From: Micromussa lordhowensis
Taxonomy: Eukaryota; Cnidaria; Anthozoa; Scleractinia; Lobophylliidae
Assembly: GCA_964020085.1 (NCBI GenBank)
Contig: OZ026595.1
Location: forward strand, 21,356,653-21,420,652
Length of the DNA stretch: 64,000 bases
Reading direction: 5' to 3'
The position numbers and the translations under genes are program-made. The notes below the pieces were generated by a model. The model saw nothing but the letters and a program-made list of their open reading frames with translations. It did not search any database and was not told where the DNA came from. Of this stretch, positions 53,147-63,765 are shown piece after piece (within the stretch, counting starts at the first letter, position 1; the number at the start of each line of letters is the position of its first letter).

Positions 53147-56100
53147 GTATGGTTGTTTCTTTGCCTTGCAGACTGTTATCAGCTGAAGTGCAGAATATGT
53201 TAAGTAGCCAATTAACGTTTAACAACCCTGCACAGCAAATCCAGGATGAAGGTTTGTTTACAATCTGATTGAGGTTTCTTGTTGATTCCCTCTGTTTACT
53301 GAGTCTGTGTTAAAACTACAACTAAAGACAATGTAAAATTCATTATTTTGGTTTCAGAAAGCAGAATATTGGAAATAATTGACGTAAGTAAAAGAGACGC
53401 TTTACAACATTGGAGTTTCAATTCTGACTGGTCACAACCATAATAATCATTCATAGCTTCTTCGCTTTAACTACCATCCTTACAGGCTCTGGAGTCAGAT
53501 CTCAGCAGCAGAGATGAGAAATTTCTGAACCCTCTGAAAAATGTGGAAAAGTTTAAATGGATGACTGTGGCAGCAGCAAGCGTGGGAAAACTTCAAAACC
53601 TCATAAGAGGACTTGTTAAGTACGAACTGAATTCTGAGTTTTTTTGCGTAATTGAAGAATATAAACTTTCAATCCTTTAGGCTCCTAATGGCGCGAAGGG
53701 CGTCAGCAATACTCCGCCTGCGGACTCTGTTCAGCTTTGTTCCAGGTTGTGTTGGCCGTCTTCATCTCTTCTTCAGTCGATCTTCTCTTCAGTCGACCTT
53801 CTACAGGTCTTAACAGGTCTTCCTACCTTCCTTTTGCCCTGTGGATTCCACTTCAAGGCCTGCTTACATGTAGTTGTGTCAGTGGCTCGTTTTATTCAGT
53901 TGTTTCAGAGCTCTAACAATCTATGCCTTAGATGGTGGGTGGGTGCTGATCTTAAGCAGGGGTCCTTCTGTGTCATTGCTGTCTGGCATAACAGGAGGGG
54001 GTGGTCTGTTTAGGATCTCACAGAAGTGCTCTGTCCACCTCGCTCTTTGCTCGGACTCTGTGGACATATTCCTGTCTTCCTTGTTCTTGACTAGTTTTGT
54101 TTGTTTGCTTCTCTTTCCTGACATCGTTCTGGTTATTGCATATAACTTTTCCATGTTGCGCTGCCCTGCTGCAGTTTCAGCTTCAGTGGCGAGAGCATTG
54201 GTGAACTCCTTCTTGTCCTTGCTGGACTTTTGCTACGCACAGTCTTGGTTATTTATTTATTTTGTTTTGTTTCTTGATAGAGTTACTGACCAAACGGTTC
54301 ACGCTGCTACGGATAAAGAAGATGGTTAGTCTGGAGAATTGTGCTCAACTGTTTTGTTTTTCTTTCCCTATATTGGAGAAACCAATAGTACTGGAAATAC
54401 ACTGTTCTAAAGTCCAAATCAAACTTATCCCAGCAAATGCAAATGGCGCAACCAGCCCACCAGAACGTGGCTTTCACTTCTGAGGTGTTAAAAAAGGGGC
54501 ATGTTTGTTCTTGTTAGTTGGAAAAATTTGGATCAATCTTTTTAACCAATCACAACACTGTTTCTACCAATTTACTATCAATATTCTCTTTTATACGAAA
54601 GAAGATTTGAGACTAACAAGCAGAAGGTAGCTGTGGTCGATCGTGTTTTATTTGTTGCAGTTAAACGAGGAAACATCAGAGGAGAGCTGTTCAACACTTC
54701 TTTTCTGTTGCTGTGCCATATTGGACAGGTGTATGGTCGAAAGGTGGGTTTTGCTCTAATTACCTTCATTGTACTAAAGAAAGTTTTTGTCCACGCTTGA
54801 AGGAAGAGTCTTTAATTTGTGATCCATCAATCACTGTAAACGAACAAGGCAGCTAATAGGTCTGGTTTAATTCTTGAAACAGTATTTCTTCTGTCTATTT
54901 TTACGCCTTTTCACTTTTTTACCACCTTGTTGCCTTTAGCAGAGTCTGTCTGATCGTGTACAATATTGATGTGCTTGATCATGTGTTTTCGTACAATACT
55001 CCTATAAAGACAGCGCGGGAGGCGCAGTGGCCTAATGGTTAGTGCACTAGACTTCGGAACCTGCCCTGGCCGGGGTCATTTTGCTTTGTTCTTGTGCAAG
55101 ACACCTTACTCTCACTGTGCGAGGTGCCAAAAAGAAGCCAGATTTTTGGCCTGCTCTTCAGGCAAGCTGCAATTGTTATATACTAGCCCGAAAGTCATTC
55201 TCACTAGCCCTCCAAAATTTCATCTCGTATATTTGTTCTGTAATTTGAATTTCCTCAAACCATTTTCTAAAGTGGATCCACTTTAAGCCGTGGGCTATCA
55301 GAAACGACTTTCTTTGCGCGCTGGAGTTCCTTTTTCCACCCAGATGTATAAATGAGTACCGCCGAATTTAATGCTGGAAGGTAACCCTGAGGTGGATTAG
55401 CATCCCAGCAAGGGTGGTGGTGGGGTGGGGGAAGAGTAGAAGTACGCCTAGTGGCGTCATGGTTCAGAAGCGAGGTGACTGATACATTAGAGGATAGTGC
55501 ATTCACAGCCCTTTTGCATTTTCCTTTTTCCTTGCCCAGGTTGTACTGGACGTTGCAAAGAATCGGTCACCAGCTCCATTTGTTATTCAGTGGATTTCTC
55601 GTCACATTCCAGACATTGACAAGTGGAGATCGTTTATTCCTGATACACAGCACTCGCCCAACCAAGCAGCAGTCAACGAACTCCTCGATCAGTTCTTTAG
55701 TAATTCAGCGTTTCCTGCAAGGTATAATCATACATGCTATCATCGTTTAAAGGTTTTAACCTCAGACCTTTCACGTTGGTTGAATTGGCTCTACCTTTGG
55801 GGTAAAGGCCGGCACATACATGTATAGTCCAAGACTGCGCACAATTTCTAAGTTGCACCTTTTGTCCATCTCTAAAATTGCCGAGCGTCACATCGCCTGC
55901 AACAGTTACAAAGTGCCAGACCTATACAATTTGACATCAAAACCTTGTGCATAGTTAACTCATGATATCACCGTTTTATAGCTTTAGTGCACTGTATGGC
56001 AACTAGACCATTATTGTTAGGTTTCCTTCAATGAAAATATGTCTTTTGGGTCTTTACTTGCTCATGATAGCGTTCTTAAGGAGTTGCTTCGTCTTTTGAT

Positions 56101-59100
56101 CTTTCTTAGTATGTTCTTATACAGGCACCTGCAGTCATCTAGGGCCTGTCATGACTCTTGTGATACAGAATGTTTCACGATCTTAGACTCTGCCGCCTCA
56201 AAATTCAAAATTAAGATCAAAGAGGCACTGCACATTAAGTGGGAAAGTCCCATCCTTAATCAGCAGTTTAGGCATCTAGATTTGTCTCTTTCCTTTTAAT
56301 TATGTTGTTCCTTTTGTCTTTTATTTTATTGTTATGCGCGCGCTTTTTTTTGTTTTCCGCATATCTCGTATTCCATATTCAAATTGTAACGCAAGTTGTA
56401 ACGCAAGTTTTGACGCGTAATTTTGTAACGTATCTTAATTTGAAATTCAAATGTACAACCGTTAAAAGTTCATTGCAACTGAAGATGACATGAGAATGTC
56501 GAAACATGTTTTGTAAACTAAAAAATGTCGTTTCTTTTTTGAGAGTTATGTTCTTATACTTGTTTCGCAGCCAAGCCAACTGGGATGAACACTGCATGAA
56601 CGTGTCCAGTGCCTTGCATCATGTTTTGAAGGCGTGGCAATGCGACTCCAAAGCTGTACCCCCTGAGCAGTTACAGGTAACGCTAGTTCACCTCACACAA
56701 CACATCAGACAGAGTTATTGCTTCTTAATATCGCAAATGAAGCGGTATCAAAATGACAGTTGTATTGCTAATACTTAATTTGCTACACATATGGTCTCTC
56801 TAAGGAAGCGCAACTTTTCGCGAAACTCTATCAAAATCTGCTCTTGTCCAGACTGCTCTTCAAGAGCGGAATCTCAATAGAAGACCGTGGGATTATATTG
56901 GGAGTGACGAGGGGTGCTTAGGACCTGTGAATTTACTGCCCTGAGGGACTTAATTTTTCGAGGGAGGCAGCTTGCGAATGCACTGTAGTTGTTTTGCTCC
57001 TCCGTGTAAAATGACTTCTGTGAAGGGGGAGTTATTTAATAACGGAAGCTTTCGCTGAATGCAAAATAGCTCTCCTTGATTGCTTTCTGAGACTAAACCC
57101 AAATGAGCATTGTTTTTTACATTTGCATTTTTTTCTCGGTAGAAGTTGTGCGAGCTCCTCAAATACGAGGCACCTGCGCTGGCCGTTTGTGCTTGTTCGT
57201 GGAGCTGTGGACATATTTATACTCTGACTGCAGAAGAAAGGAAACATCCCATGCGGTAACACCCAGCATTTCTATCCCATAGTTAGTCCTTTAGTATACT
57301 TTATCGGCCCATTACTAGGAAACTAAAGCACAATCACATTGAGACACTGAGCTGCTGAGGATTTATGGCAATATGACGCTAAGCCGCCGTGAGCCTGTGC
57401 TACGTGCAGCATCTTTCTCCAAAAAAGCATTGAAGCTCTATCAAACCGGTTCACATTGAACCCAGGTCCTTTGTGAGCATAGGTGTAATTTTCTTAGCCC
57501 TTCCATGTCCCGACACTTGTAAGGATTACCAAATCGTTAGTTACAGAGACCTGAACGTGTACTTTTCTTATTTGTGCTGTAATGGTTGTCAGTCGATTGA
57601 ATAAGTTTGGTCATACCACCTCCCTGCATCGGTGTCAGCTTTCCTCTGAACGTTTGATCGATTCTTTTCATCGCTTTCAAAGGTATTTTAGTTTCCATGG
57701 TTGACTATGAGTGACGGGTCAATTTCGTTTACGCGTATCTAACATAAATCGTAGTTCAATATACATGTACCTATTGCAGACTTTATACATAAGTGCTGTT
57801 TTCTTTTTACAGATTGGTTGGTTTTCTCCTTAATCCCGTGAACCCAAAAGGAATGCCCAAGGAGTTCGTAGACAGGTAAACCAGCGTAATTTCAGACAGG
57901 AACAATGGCCCTTTCCGACCAAAATGTTTCTTTTTTTCGATCAAAAACCGGTTTGTCGGGACAAAGCCCGGTTTTACCAACCTAAAACTGTTTTTCTCTC
58001 TGCCTGCGTCATCAGTATGAAATCGTTTAGGTTGAATCCTCAAACAACTTTCCAGCGAAGCACTTGAAGAGAGAAGTCTGTTTAACCGCGAACTTGCCTT
58101 GTTTTACAGCTGTGCGATGTTGTTAGAAGTCATGAAGAGAATGTCGTCCAGTGTAGAGGGGAAAGGTGAGAGTCCATTCATTTTGGGACCAAAATATTGC
58201 ACTCTTGTGTTGCAGTGGTCTTTTGAGCAACTAAGTTTTATTTACAATTTTTAAAAAGAAAATCCGCCTTTTGGCTTTTCTAATGTCAACCTTCGGCTAA
58301 AACTGCCGATAGTGTCATATAATTTAGATGGGTGGTGTTCTAGACGAGGAATAATGTTATTGCTAACTCATTTATTCTAGTACACTACCCAGCATTATCA
58401 CAACCAGACTTACGATCACTGTTTAAACTTCAGATACCACATGGGATGATAATCCAGATAAACCGGTCTCATCTGGCAGGCCTGTATCCGAGGTAAGTCA
58501 TTAGGTCAGCACGGACAACCATTTCAATTCATGATCATACCTAATCGTACCTTTATCAGTGGTACGCTGCGGCGCCACATCAGGCGAGTTTAGCCGAGCC
58601 ATGGTTTGTATTTTAGAGAGACACAGTCAAGCCAAAATACCCATGTGAGGTCAAACGAGCTTGATATGTCACCGAAGCGCACCAACGAAACTGCGATTGG
58701 GTGTTTACTGTAATAGGCCCTTTGCAGGATCCGGTCACATGGTACGGAATAAATTGCGCTGGGACGCAATGACGCAGTGGGACTTCCAAAACAAAGGAAA
58801 GTCGGGCTGGACTGGTACGAGTCCCACTGCGTCATTTGCGTCCCAGCGTAATTTATTCCGTACCATGTGACCGGGTCCTGCAAAGGGCTTATCAAATACG
58901 TCAAATCAAAATCTGGCCGAATAAGGTCAGTGCAGGATATCAGGACAGCAGACAGTGCCTCTGATTGTCTCTAAGTACAATAAAACTGACTATTGACAAG
59001 TTATGAAACTGAATTCGAAGTTGACGCTTATCCACCTTTGAAAAAGAGGAACGTGGACGTCAGGAGCCTGGGGTTTAATTTGGATGTCTCGTTTGTTTCC

Positions 59101-62100
59101 AGACTCTTGGAACTTTGTTCACTGACGTTGTCAAGGCGCGGCAGCTTAGTAGTAGGACACTTGAACAGTTCAGGCATCTATTAACTACAGGAGGAAATGA
59201 GTGGTTTATTTACAGTGTAATCAAGGTAATGTCTGATCAAGTTTAGTTAACGTAACGTTTAATACGGTATCCGCTGCCTTCTTTAATCTGGGTTTATTTT
59301 CCCTGCGCTGTTGGTTATTGAGCCTGATGCATTGTAGAAATCGTGAAGTCTGATTGGTTCTGAGAATAGACGGCTTTTCCCTGTCTCTCTCCGAAGTGTG
59401 GTATCTTATCTTATGCGGTGATCTGAGGTTGTAGGAGTTTGCGCTAAAAAAAAAACAGTTCAACAACGTACGATTATTTACTAAACAAATTAGGAGAAAA
59501 AGGGGTACATCCTGGTTTTTTGATAAGATAGAAGAGCTTTGCCCTCGGGTACTGTGTACCAGGTCAGACCGAGAGCAAAGTTTTTCCCTTTACGGACCTT
59601 CCGGACGGCAAATAACAGCTACTCTTATTTGCTGTTTGTTTGAGGCCAATTAGAAAACAAACCGTTTGGCCTGGCTGTAAGTGATTGATGATGTTTATGA
59701 ACATGATCCTTTTCTTTATTAAACTTAGGAAATAATGAAGTTTACCCGACATGAAGAAATCGTCCTGGCAGGTTAGTAATAATCGATGGGCTTTGTTTGC
59801 ACTATTCTACATCGAATTGTTTCATACAATTTTTACAGATAGAAGCTGAAACTTACGACGCGCCTTTCCAGTCAATATTCGAAAATGTTTAATATGTAAT
59901 GTATCCATTATATTTGTGTGCCATATTTTTAATTTCCTTTCTGTGTATTTTGTTTTTGTATATTTTTATATCTCTTCCTACTAATTTATATATGAGTGTT
60001 TAGCCGTTTTTTCATTGTTCTCTTTATTTTTTATGCGTTCTATACTTTTTAGGTTTGTTCCATTTTTTTTTCGTTCCGAGTAGGATTTTTTGTTTGTTCT
60101 AATTAGCATGCAACAGGTTATCACATGACCGTGATTTTACTCCATTTAAGCGGTTACTTACCGCGTACTTTTGTTGCCGATATGTATTCCAAGTGGGTTA
60201 TTTTTAGTTTTTGCGTTCTATCGAACATTTATTGACGAGTTGTCAAATCTTTCGCATTCTCTATTAGCTGACTTGGCCAGCAGCCTTCTAATGTTTGACG
60301 CTCAGGGCCTGGTACCATGCCTTCTTCAGCAAATTCTGCCGCTGATCATGAATCATGCAGAAGCTGATACCATACTAGAAGATCCAAAGGTACAATTCTA
60401 TAACGTTGGTTTTAGCTTTTACATCAACCTACTGCTTCCTAATGTTTTTGTTTCCTATCATTGACTGTTACAGTTGGCATTCGTTAATAATGCAGCGCTC
60501 CTGATTTGCTTGTATCAGGACTTGATACTGATACTCATTTATTCTTAATTTGCTTTTTATATTAGCTGTCAAAGAAATACTCTACTCGTTGGTTTAATCG
60601 TGTTGTGCTTCTCAATCTCCCCAGGGCTGGGCTCTTGCTCGGTTGATGGCACACGCGATGTGCCTGGGAATGACCATTGAACAAACGCTGTCAAGAGGAG
60701 ATTTGAGCGATGAGGAGACTGAACGGTGAGAAGTGTTAACAAAATCCGAGATATCTTTCGGTCTCCGGGAATCTCTTAAGTACACCGTGATAGAACAGAT
60801 ATCACAAATCATTATCTCAAACCGCACATCCTGATTGGTTAGCTACATTGAAGCTAGCTTGTTAGCTAAAACTGGTTTGCGAAGTCAGCTACAGCTTCAT
60901 TCCTCTATTTAATGTGATGTTTTATCAGCCTGGTATTCGACAAAGAATTATTCACTTCAGAGCCGATGAACGAATTGAAAACGACATTTAACTGTCCTCG
61001 CTCACATGGCACTATTCAAGCAACATTATTTCATTAAACACGGTAAAATGTATATATATATACACGAGGCCGTGTATGGACAACTAAAAGTGTTTAAAAG
61101 ATTAAAGGGTAATCTATAGTATAAGTGCACGTGTTTTCTTTTTCCTTCAATTTTAGCCCTGCCAAAATAAAGAGGCTAGACAGTTTTTCTCTTCAGAATT
61201 CCAGATCTTCATCGTGCGTACAACAGGCTCTAGGTATGTTCATAATGTGAATGTCAATAACCGAGTCGAGTGCAGGTTTGGCCCGTCCATCTTCTCTATG
61301 TACGCCTGTGTTCGCGTCTTGTACGCCGTCGATCAGGCCCTCTTTTCCCTTGAGGGCCTCTTGGAAGTCACCGAGTATTTTCCCGTCCTGCTCCCTTTTT
61401 TGTCCCCTCTAGTCCCTGTCTATATAGAATGAATTATTGTGCTTGCGTCGGTAGTGAAATCCAGGCTTAAGGCGAATTTAACACTTAGTCACACATTAGC
61501 TTATTGATAGGTAGTGATCGACTTCTTTATTTTACCAGAGTGGGGAGGGGATGGAGTTTGTGGGGTTATTGGTTAGTTAATAGCTAGAAGCATTAGCGCT
61601 CTTGACAAGCAAACTGAATTAATTCTCTATTCGATTCTCTTGGCCAGTTCATCTTTGTGAGGATTTCATTGCCTCCATGAAAACGACTGAAGTGGGACCA
61701 GTACCAGCGTTACTGGTGTCCTTTCTTCAACAAGCCGTAGCCAGCATTAACACCATCGTTGGACCGTTATCGGCCTGTTTACCTGAAGATTTGGTAGGTC
61801 ATGGTTTTGTCAGTCCGCTTCGGGACTGACTGTTTCTGTGCTTATTTTAGTTTTGCACCTCCTTAGCTCTGTTATTTGTGCCACTTCCCTTCAGACAAGT
61901 CGTGGTGAAACCGAGCTCGGCGAACTGAATGAGCAAGTCCCTTTCTGAGCTAAGTGACGGGACTTATACGACTTTTCGCGGTTTCATTACTACAGTGCCA
62001 TCTCGAGTTCTGTTGGACTTCATTATGATTGCTTAGGAGAATGCATTGACCCCTTTGAATTTGTTTTCTCTCATTTGATAACTGAAGAAACGTATAGATA

Positions 62101-62883
62101 CCACTGACGGGAATTTTTGATTAAAGGAGCAACGTCACGGTTCGCGCATGTTGAAAGGTTTAGTCTATTTTTTCAAGTTCGTCCTTTGTAATCCGTGTTA
62201 ATCTTCTCCATCCTTAACCATCCTTGTTCCTTTATGGTTTGTTATTATCTCCTTGGTGTTTTTCTATCTCAGGCAACTACTATTTTCAGGTTTCCTTCAA
62301 TTAAAAGGTGATTTTGTACATGGCCAAAATAACTCAAATTACTGTGACTCAGCTCCTTTAGCACCAGGGCCGGGTTGTTCGAAAGCCGGTTAACACTAAC
62401 CGAGGATTAAAAGTCAACCGAAGTGTTATTTTCTCTTGTGCAAAATTGTTTTGGACCGCTTATGTTTTGCTTAGTTTGAGCTTATTCAAGCTCAAAACTG
62501 AGGGGAAAACAATACACACAGAAAACCTCACCGAATAGTTGCAAAACTGTAATCAAAATTATCGATAATCTCGGGTTAGCTTAATCGGGCTTCGAACAAC
62601 CCAGCCCAGGATTCAAAATTATCATTCCTGGCATTTTACGGGGGTGGCGGGGGGAGCGCTGTAACAGGTACATCGCCTCGTTCTTTTCATCCTATTCACA
62701 GTCATGAAATAATTCAGTCTGGTATTCTTACGCTACTAAACGTTTTTCTTTTCCAAGGTAAAGGAAATATTGGAATTATCTCCTAGCCTACAAAACACAC
62801 CTGACGTACTTTTGGGTTTGTGTAATATGAAGACAAAAGATGGACGACAACTTTGTGCCAAAGCGCTCTGTCACAGCATTTGA
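46066..62883 (+). CDS. MED24: Mediator complex subunit 24 (MED24), about 30 exons
   Basis: Exons: 46066-46186, 46798-46880, 47202-47240, 47595-47668, 48042-48149, 48557-48816, 50265-50382, 50828-50918, 51018-51086, 51297-51413, 51957-52105, 52421-52510, 53172-53251, 53358-53383, 53486-53619, 54281-54324, 54661-54743, 55540-55721, 56571-56676, 57143-57255, 57813-57875, 58110-58165, 58381-58492, 59103-59225, 59729-59771, 60268-60389, 60625-60725, 61157-61233, 61648-61793, 62758-62883. The product is about 1,018 residues; human MED24 is 989. Matches to human MED24 run end to end: ILLQAWRERW at the start, TLILSYL, GLLESPE, SPLLDDADLKC, FNTSFLLLCHIGQVYG, LFTDVVKARQL and a C-terminal GRQLCAKAL. Family knowledge places it in the Mediator tail, linking activators to RNA polymerase II. 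An overlapping LSALLDLLL segment in exon 4 fits the LxxLL pattern. Two joins are uncertain. The exon 5 donor was set at 48149 (weaker GTGTGG) to keep phase. Exons 23 and 24 do not join in phase, so a small exon may be missing between them. Introns carry many mobile elements. Confidence 0.93.
48267..48538 (-). repeat. Dispersed repeat, copy in MED24 intron 5
   Basis: This is the reverse-complement partner of 40228-40493 (see that entry). The central hairpin block is visible as caatatccagccatcttgac and tatttgtcaagctcttc. Confidence 0.75.
49051..49300 (+). repeat. Two-copy degenerate tandem repeat in MED24 intron 6
   Basis: Segments at about 49051-49155 and 49206-49300 are diverged direct copies. 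They share aactaa.att, gggaactgtcaatat / cgggactgtcaagat, aaccatgtt and gagtc.a.ttt in order, with a period of about 155 bases. Non-coding. Confidence 0.5.
51601..51659. repeat. (AAT)n microsatellite in MED24 intron 10
   Basis: About 17 consecutive AAT/TAA units, likely length-polymorphic. No mobile-element tail is evident immediately next to it. Confidence 0.95.
52826..53146 (+). repeat. Full-length tRNA-derived SINE with (TTA)n tail in MED24 intron 12
   Basis: The head resembles a tRNA with a long variable arm. Box A is TGGCCGAGTGG (52834-52844) and box B is GGTTCAAATCC (52879-52889), both close to the RNA polymerase III consensus. An unrelated body follows (gagttcaactcctcgacc, ccagttgggattctt, ccccaattag), then a TTA microsatellite tail at about 53087-53146. 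A diverged copy lies inverted at 29655-29872. The intact boxes suggest this copy could be transcribed. The tail ends 25 bases before MED24 exon 13. Confidence 0.88.
53676..54245 (-). pseudogene. Non-LTR retrotransposon (LINE) relic with reverse transcriptase region deleted
   Basis: Minus strand, within MED24 intron 15. The block from about 54245 to 53921 encodes the linker typical of LINE ORF2 between endonuclease and reverse transcriptase (GQRNMEKLYAITRTMSGK and then RARWTEHFCEILNRPPPP). After a stop, the block from about 53860 to 53680 encodes the far C terminus (ALKWNPQGKRKVGRP and an end like SIADALRAIRS). The hundreds of residues that normally separate them are absent, so the element has a large internal deletion and is dead. 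Clade is not resolved by eye; RTE- or CR1-like are candidates. Confidence 0.75.
55018..55475 (+). repeat. tRNA-headed SINE with conserved central domain, interrupted
   Basis: Within MED24 intron 17. The tRNA-like head has a box A-like stretch (GTGGCCTAATGGTTAGTGCA from 55026). It continues with ttcttgtgcaagacacctta, a motif typical of a widespread invertebrate SINE class. After about 220 foreign bases the SINE resumes at about 55335 with cccagatgtataaatgagta, ggtaaccctg and tagcatccca, ending near 55475. The split suggests a later insertion into the SINE. Box B is degenerate. Assignment to the Nin-domain SINE superfamily is from memory and is tentative. Confidence 0.7.
56100..56510 (+). pseudogene. 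Retroelement C-terminal relic, Penelope-like / GIY-YIG type
   Basis: Within MED24 intron 18. An open frame ending at 56299 encodes DTECFTILDSAASKFKIKIK, then EALHIKWESPILN and a short hydrophobic end. This pattern matches the C-terminal nuclease end of Penelope-like retroelements, where the glutamate before (A/L)(H/Y)I is the catalytic GIY-YIG residue (family knowledge). The 3' tail contains a gaagatgacatgagaatgtc motif followed by gaaacatgtt, like 3' ends of such elements. The reverse transcriptase part is missing, so this is a 5'-truncated copy. Confidence 0.65.
58717..58888. repeat. Foldback (hairpin) element in MED24 intron 23
   Basis: Arms of about 69 bases at 58717-58784 and 58820-58888 are inverted with only three or four differences. 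They share gtcacatggtacggaataaa and gacgcagtgggact around a 35-base loop. High arm identity implies a recent insertion or a recently active family. It lies in the intron where the exon phase does not add up. Confidence 0.88.
62125..62357. mobile_element. TTAA-flanked MITE, family 1, copy 2 (MED24 intron 29)
   Basis: This aligns over its whole length with 29317-29539. The left edge has TTAA at 62121-62124. The right edge reads TTAG (62358-62361), a decayed duplication. Termini are AGGAGCAACGTCACGGT and the complement of AGGAGCTGAGTCACAGT. Confidence 0.82.
62367..62607. mobile_element. MITE with GGGC(C/T)GGGTTGTTCGAA termini (MED24 intron 29)
   Basis: The left terminus GGGCCGGGTTGTTCGAAAGC is inverted at the right end (GGGCTGGGTTGTTCGAAGCC on the other strand). 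Similarity continues through GGTTAAC..TAACC on both sides, giving inverted repeats of about 35 bases. The 170-base interior is non-coding. No convincing target duplication was found. It sits 10 bases from the preceding TTAA MITE. Confidence 0.75.
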
Positions 62884-62937
62884 ACAGTGAAGCTAAGGAA
62901 GAGACAGCTCTACAACAGTGGGGTACCAAGGATAAAC

Positions 62938-63765
62938 AGTAGAGAAGTGAGGGCTCCATAGCGATATGTCAAGGCTCTCTGACACGAACAAGATTGAACA
63001 TTGGAAAGAAGAAGAATTAATAGAATGCCCTACAGCTGTAGATCAAGGCTCTCTGTAAAAAAACATACACATACACAAGGTGGAGCGTAGGAAAACATGG
63101 AAGTGAGAGCTCCATAGTTGTTTTTGAAGGCTCTCCGACAAAACACGAACAAGGTCTAACGTTGTAAAGAAAAAGAGTGAATGATCCACAGCTGTAGATC
63201 AAGGCTCTCTGTACAAAAAACATACACATACACAAGGTGGAGCGTAGGAAAACATGGAAGTGAGAGCTCCATAGTTGTTTTTGAAGGCTCTCCGACAAAA
63301 CACGAACAAGGTCTAACGTTGTAAAGAAAAAGAGTGAATGATCCACAGCTGTAGATCAAGGCTCTCTGTAAAAAAAACATACACATACACAAGGTGGAGC
63401 GTAGGAAAACATGGAAGTGAGAGCTCCATAGTTGTTTTTGAAGGCTCTCCGACAAAACACGAACAAGGTCTAACGTTGTCGGTAAAGAAAAAGAGTGAAT
63501 TATCCACAGCTGTAGATCAAGGCTTCCTGTAAAAACATAAACAAAGTGGAGCAGTGGAAAGTAGAGAGGGGAGAACTCCTTAGCGGTATATTGACACTCT
63601 CTAGCAAAACATAAACAGGATGGAACGCTGGAAAGAAGAAAAATGAATGCTCCACAGCTGTAGATCAAAGCTTTCCATGAGAACATAAACAAGGTGGAAC
63701 ATTGGAAAGTAGAGAAAGGAGAACTCCATAGCGGTAGATCTAGGCTCTCTGAAAGAGAGACGTTT
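62938..63765 (+). repeat. Satellite-like tandem array, about 77-bp monomers with 156-161-bp dimer in the centre
   Basis: The repeat landmark gatcaaggctctctgta starts at 63041, 63197 and 63354, with variants at 63515 and 63663, so the spacing is 156, 157, 161 and 148 bases. Within each dimer two related halves alternate: one with ccacagctgtagatcaaggc, the other with ccatagttgtttttgaaggc. The central dimers are nearly identical. Outer monomers (for example at 62945, 63560 and 63724) are diverged and all share ctccatag..g and ggctctct. The array starts about 55 bases after the MED24 stop codon and may be part of its 3' UTR. Open frames across it on the minus strand are a by-product of the repeat. 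Confidence 0.9.

Noticed and set aside
63017..63692. Long minus-strand frames across the terminal array
   Set aside because: They arise from the tandem repeat, whose unit happens to lack stops in several frames. The translation is a repeated low-complexity peptide with no start context.
62938..63765. CRISPR-like array
   Set aside because: The repeats are contiguous with no unique spacers, and the setting is an animal genome, so it is a tandem satellite-type repeat.
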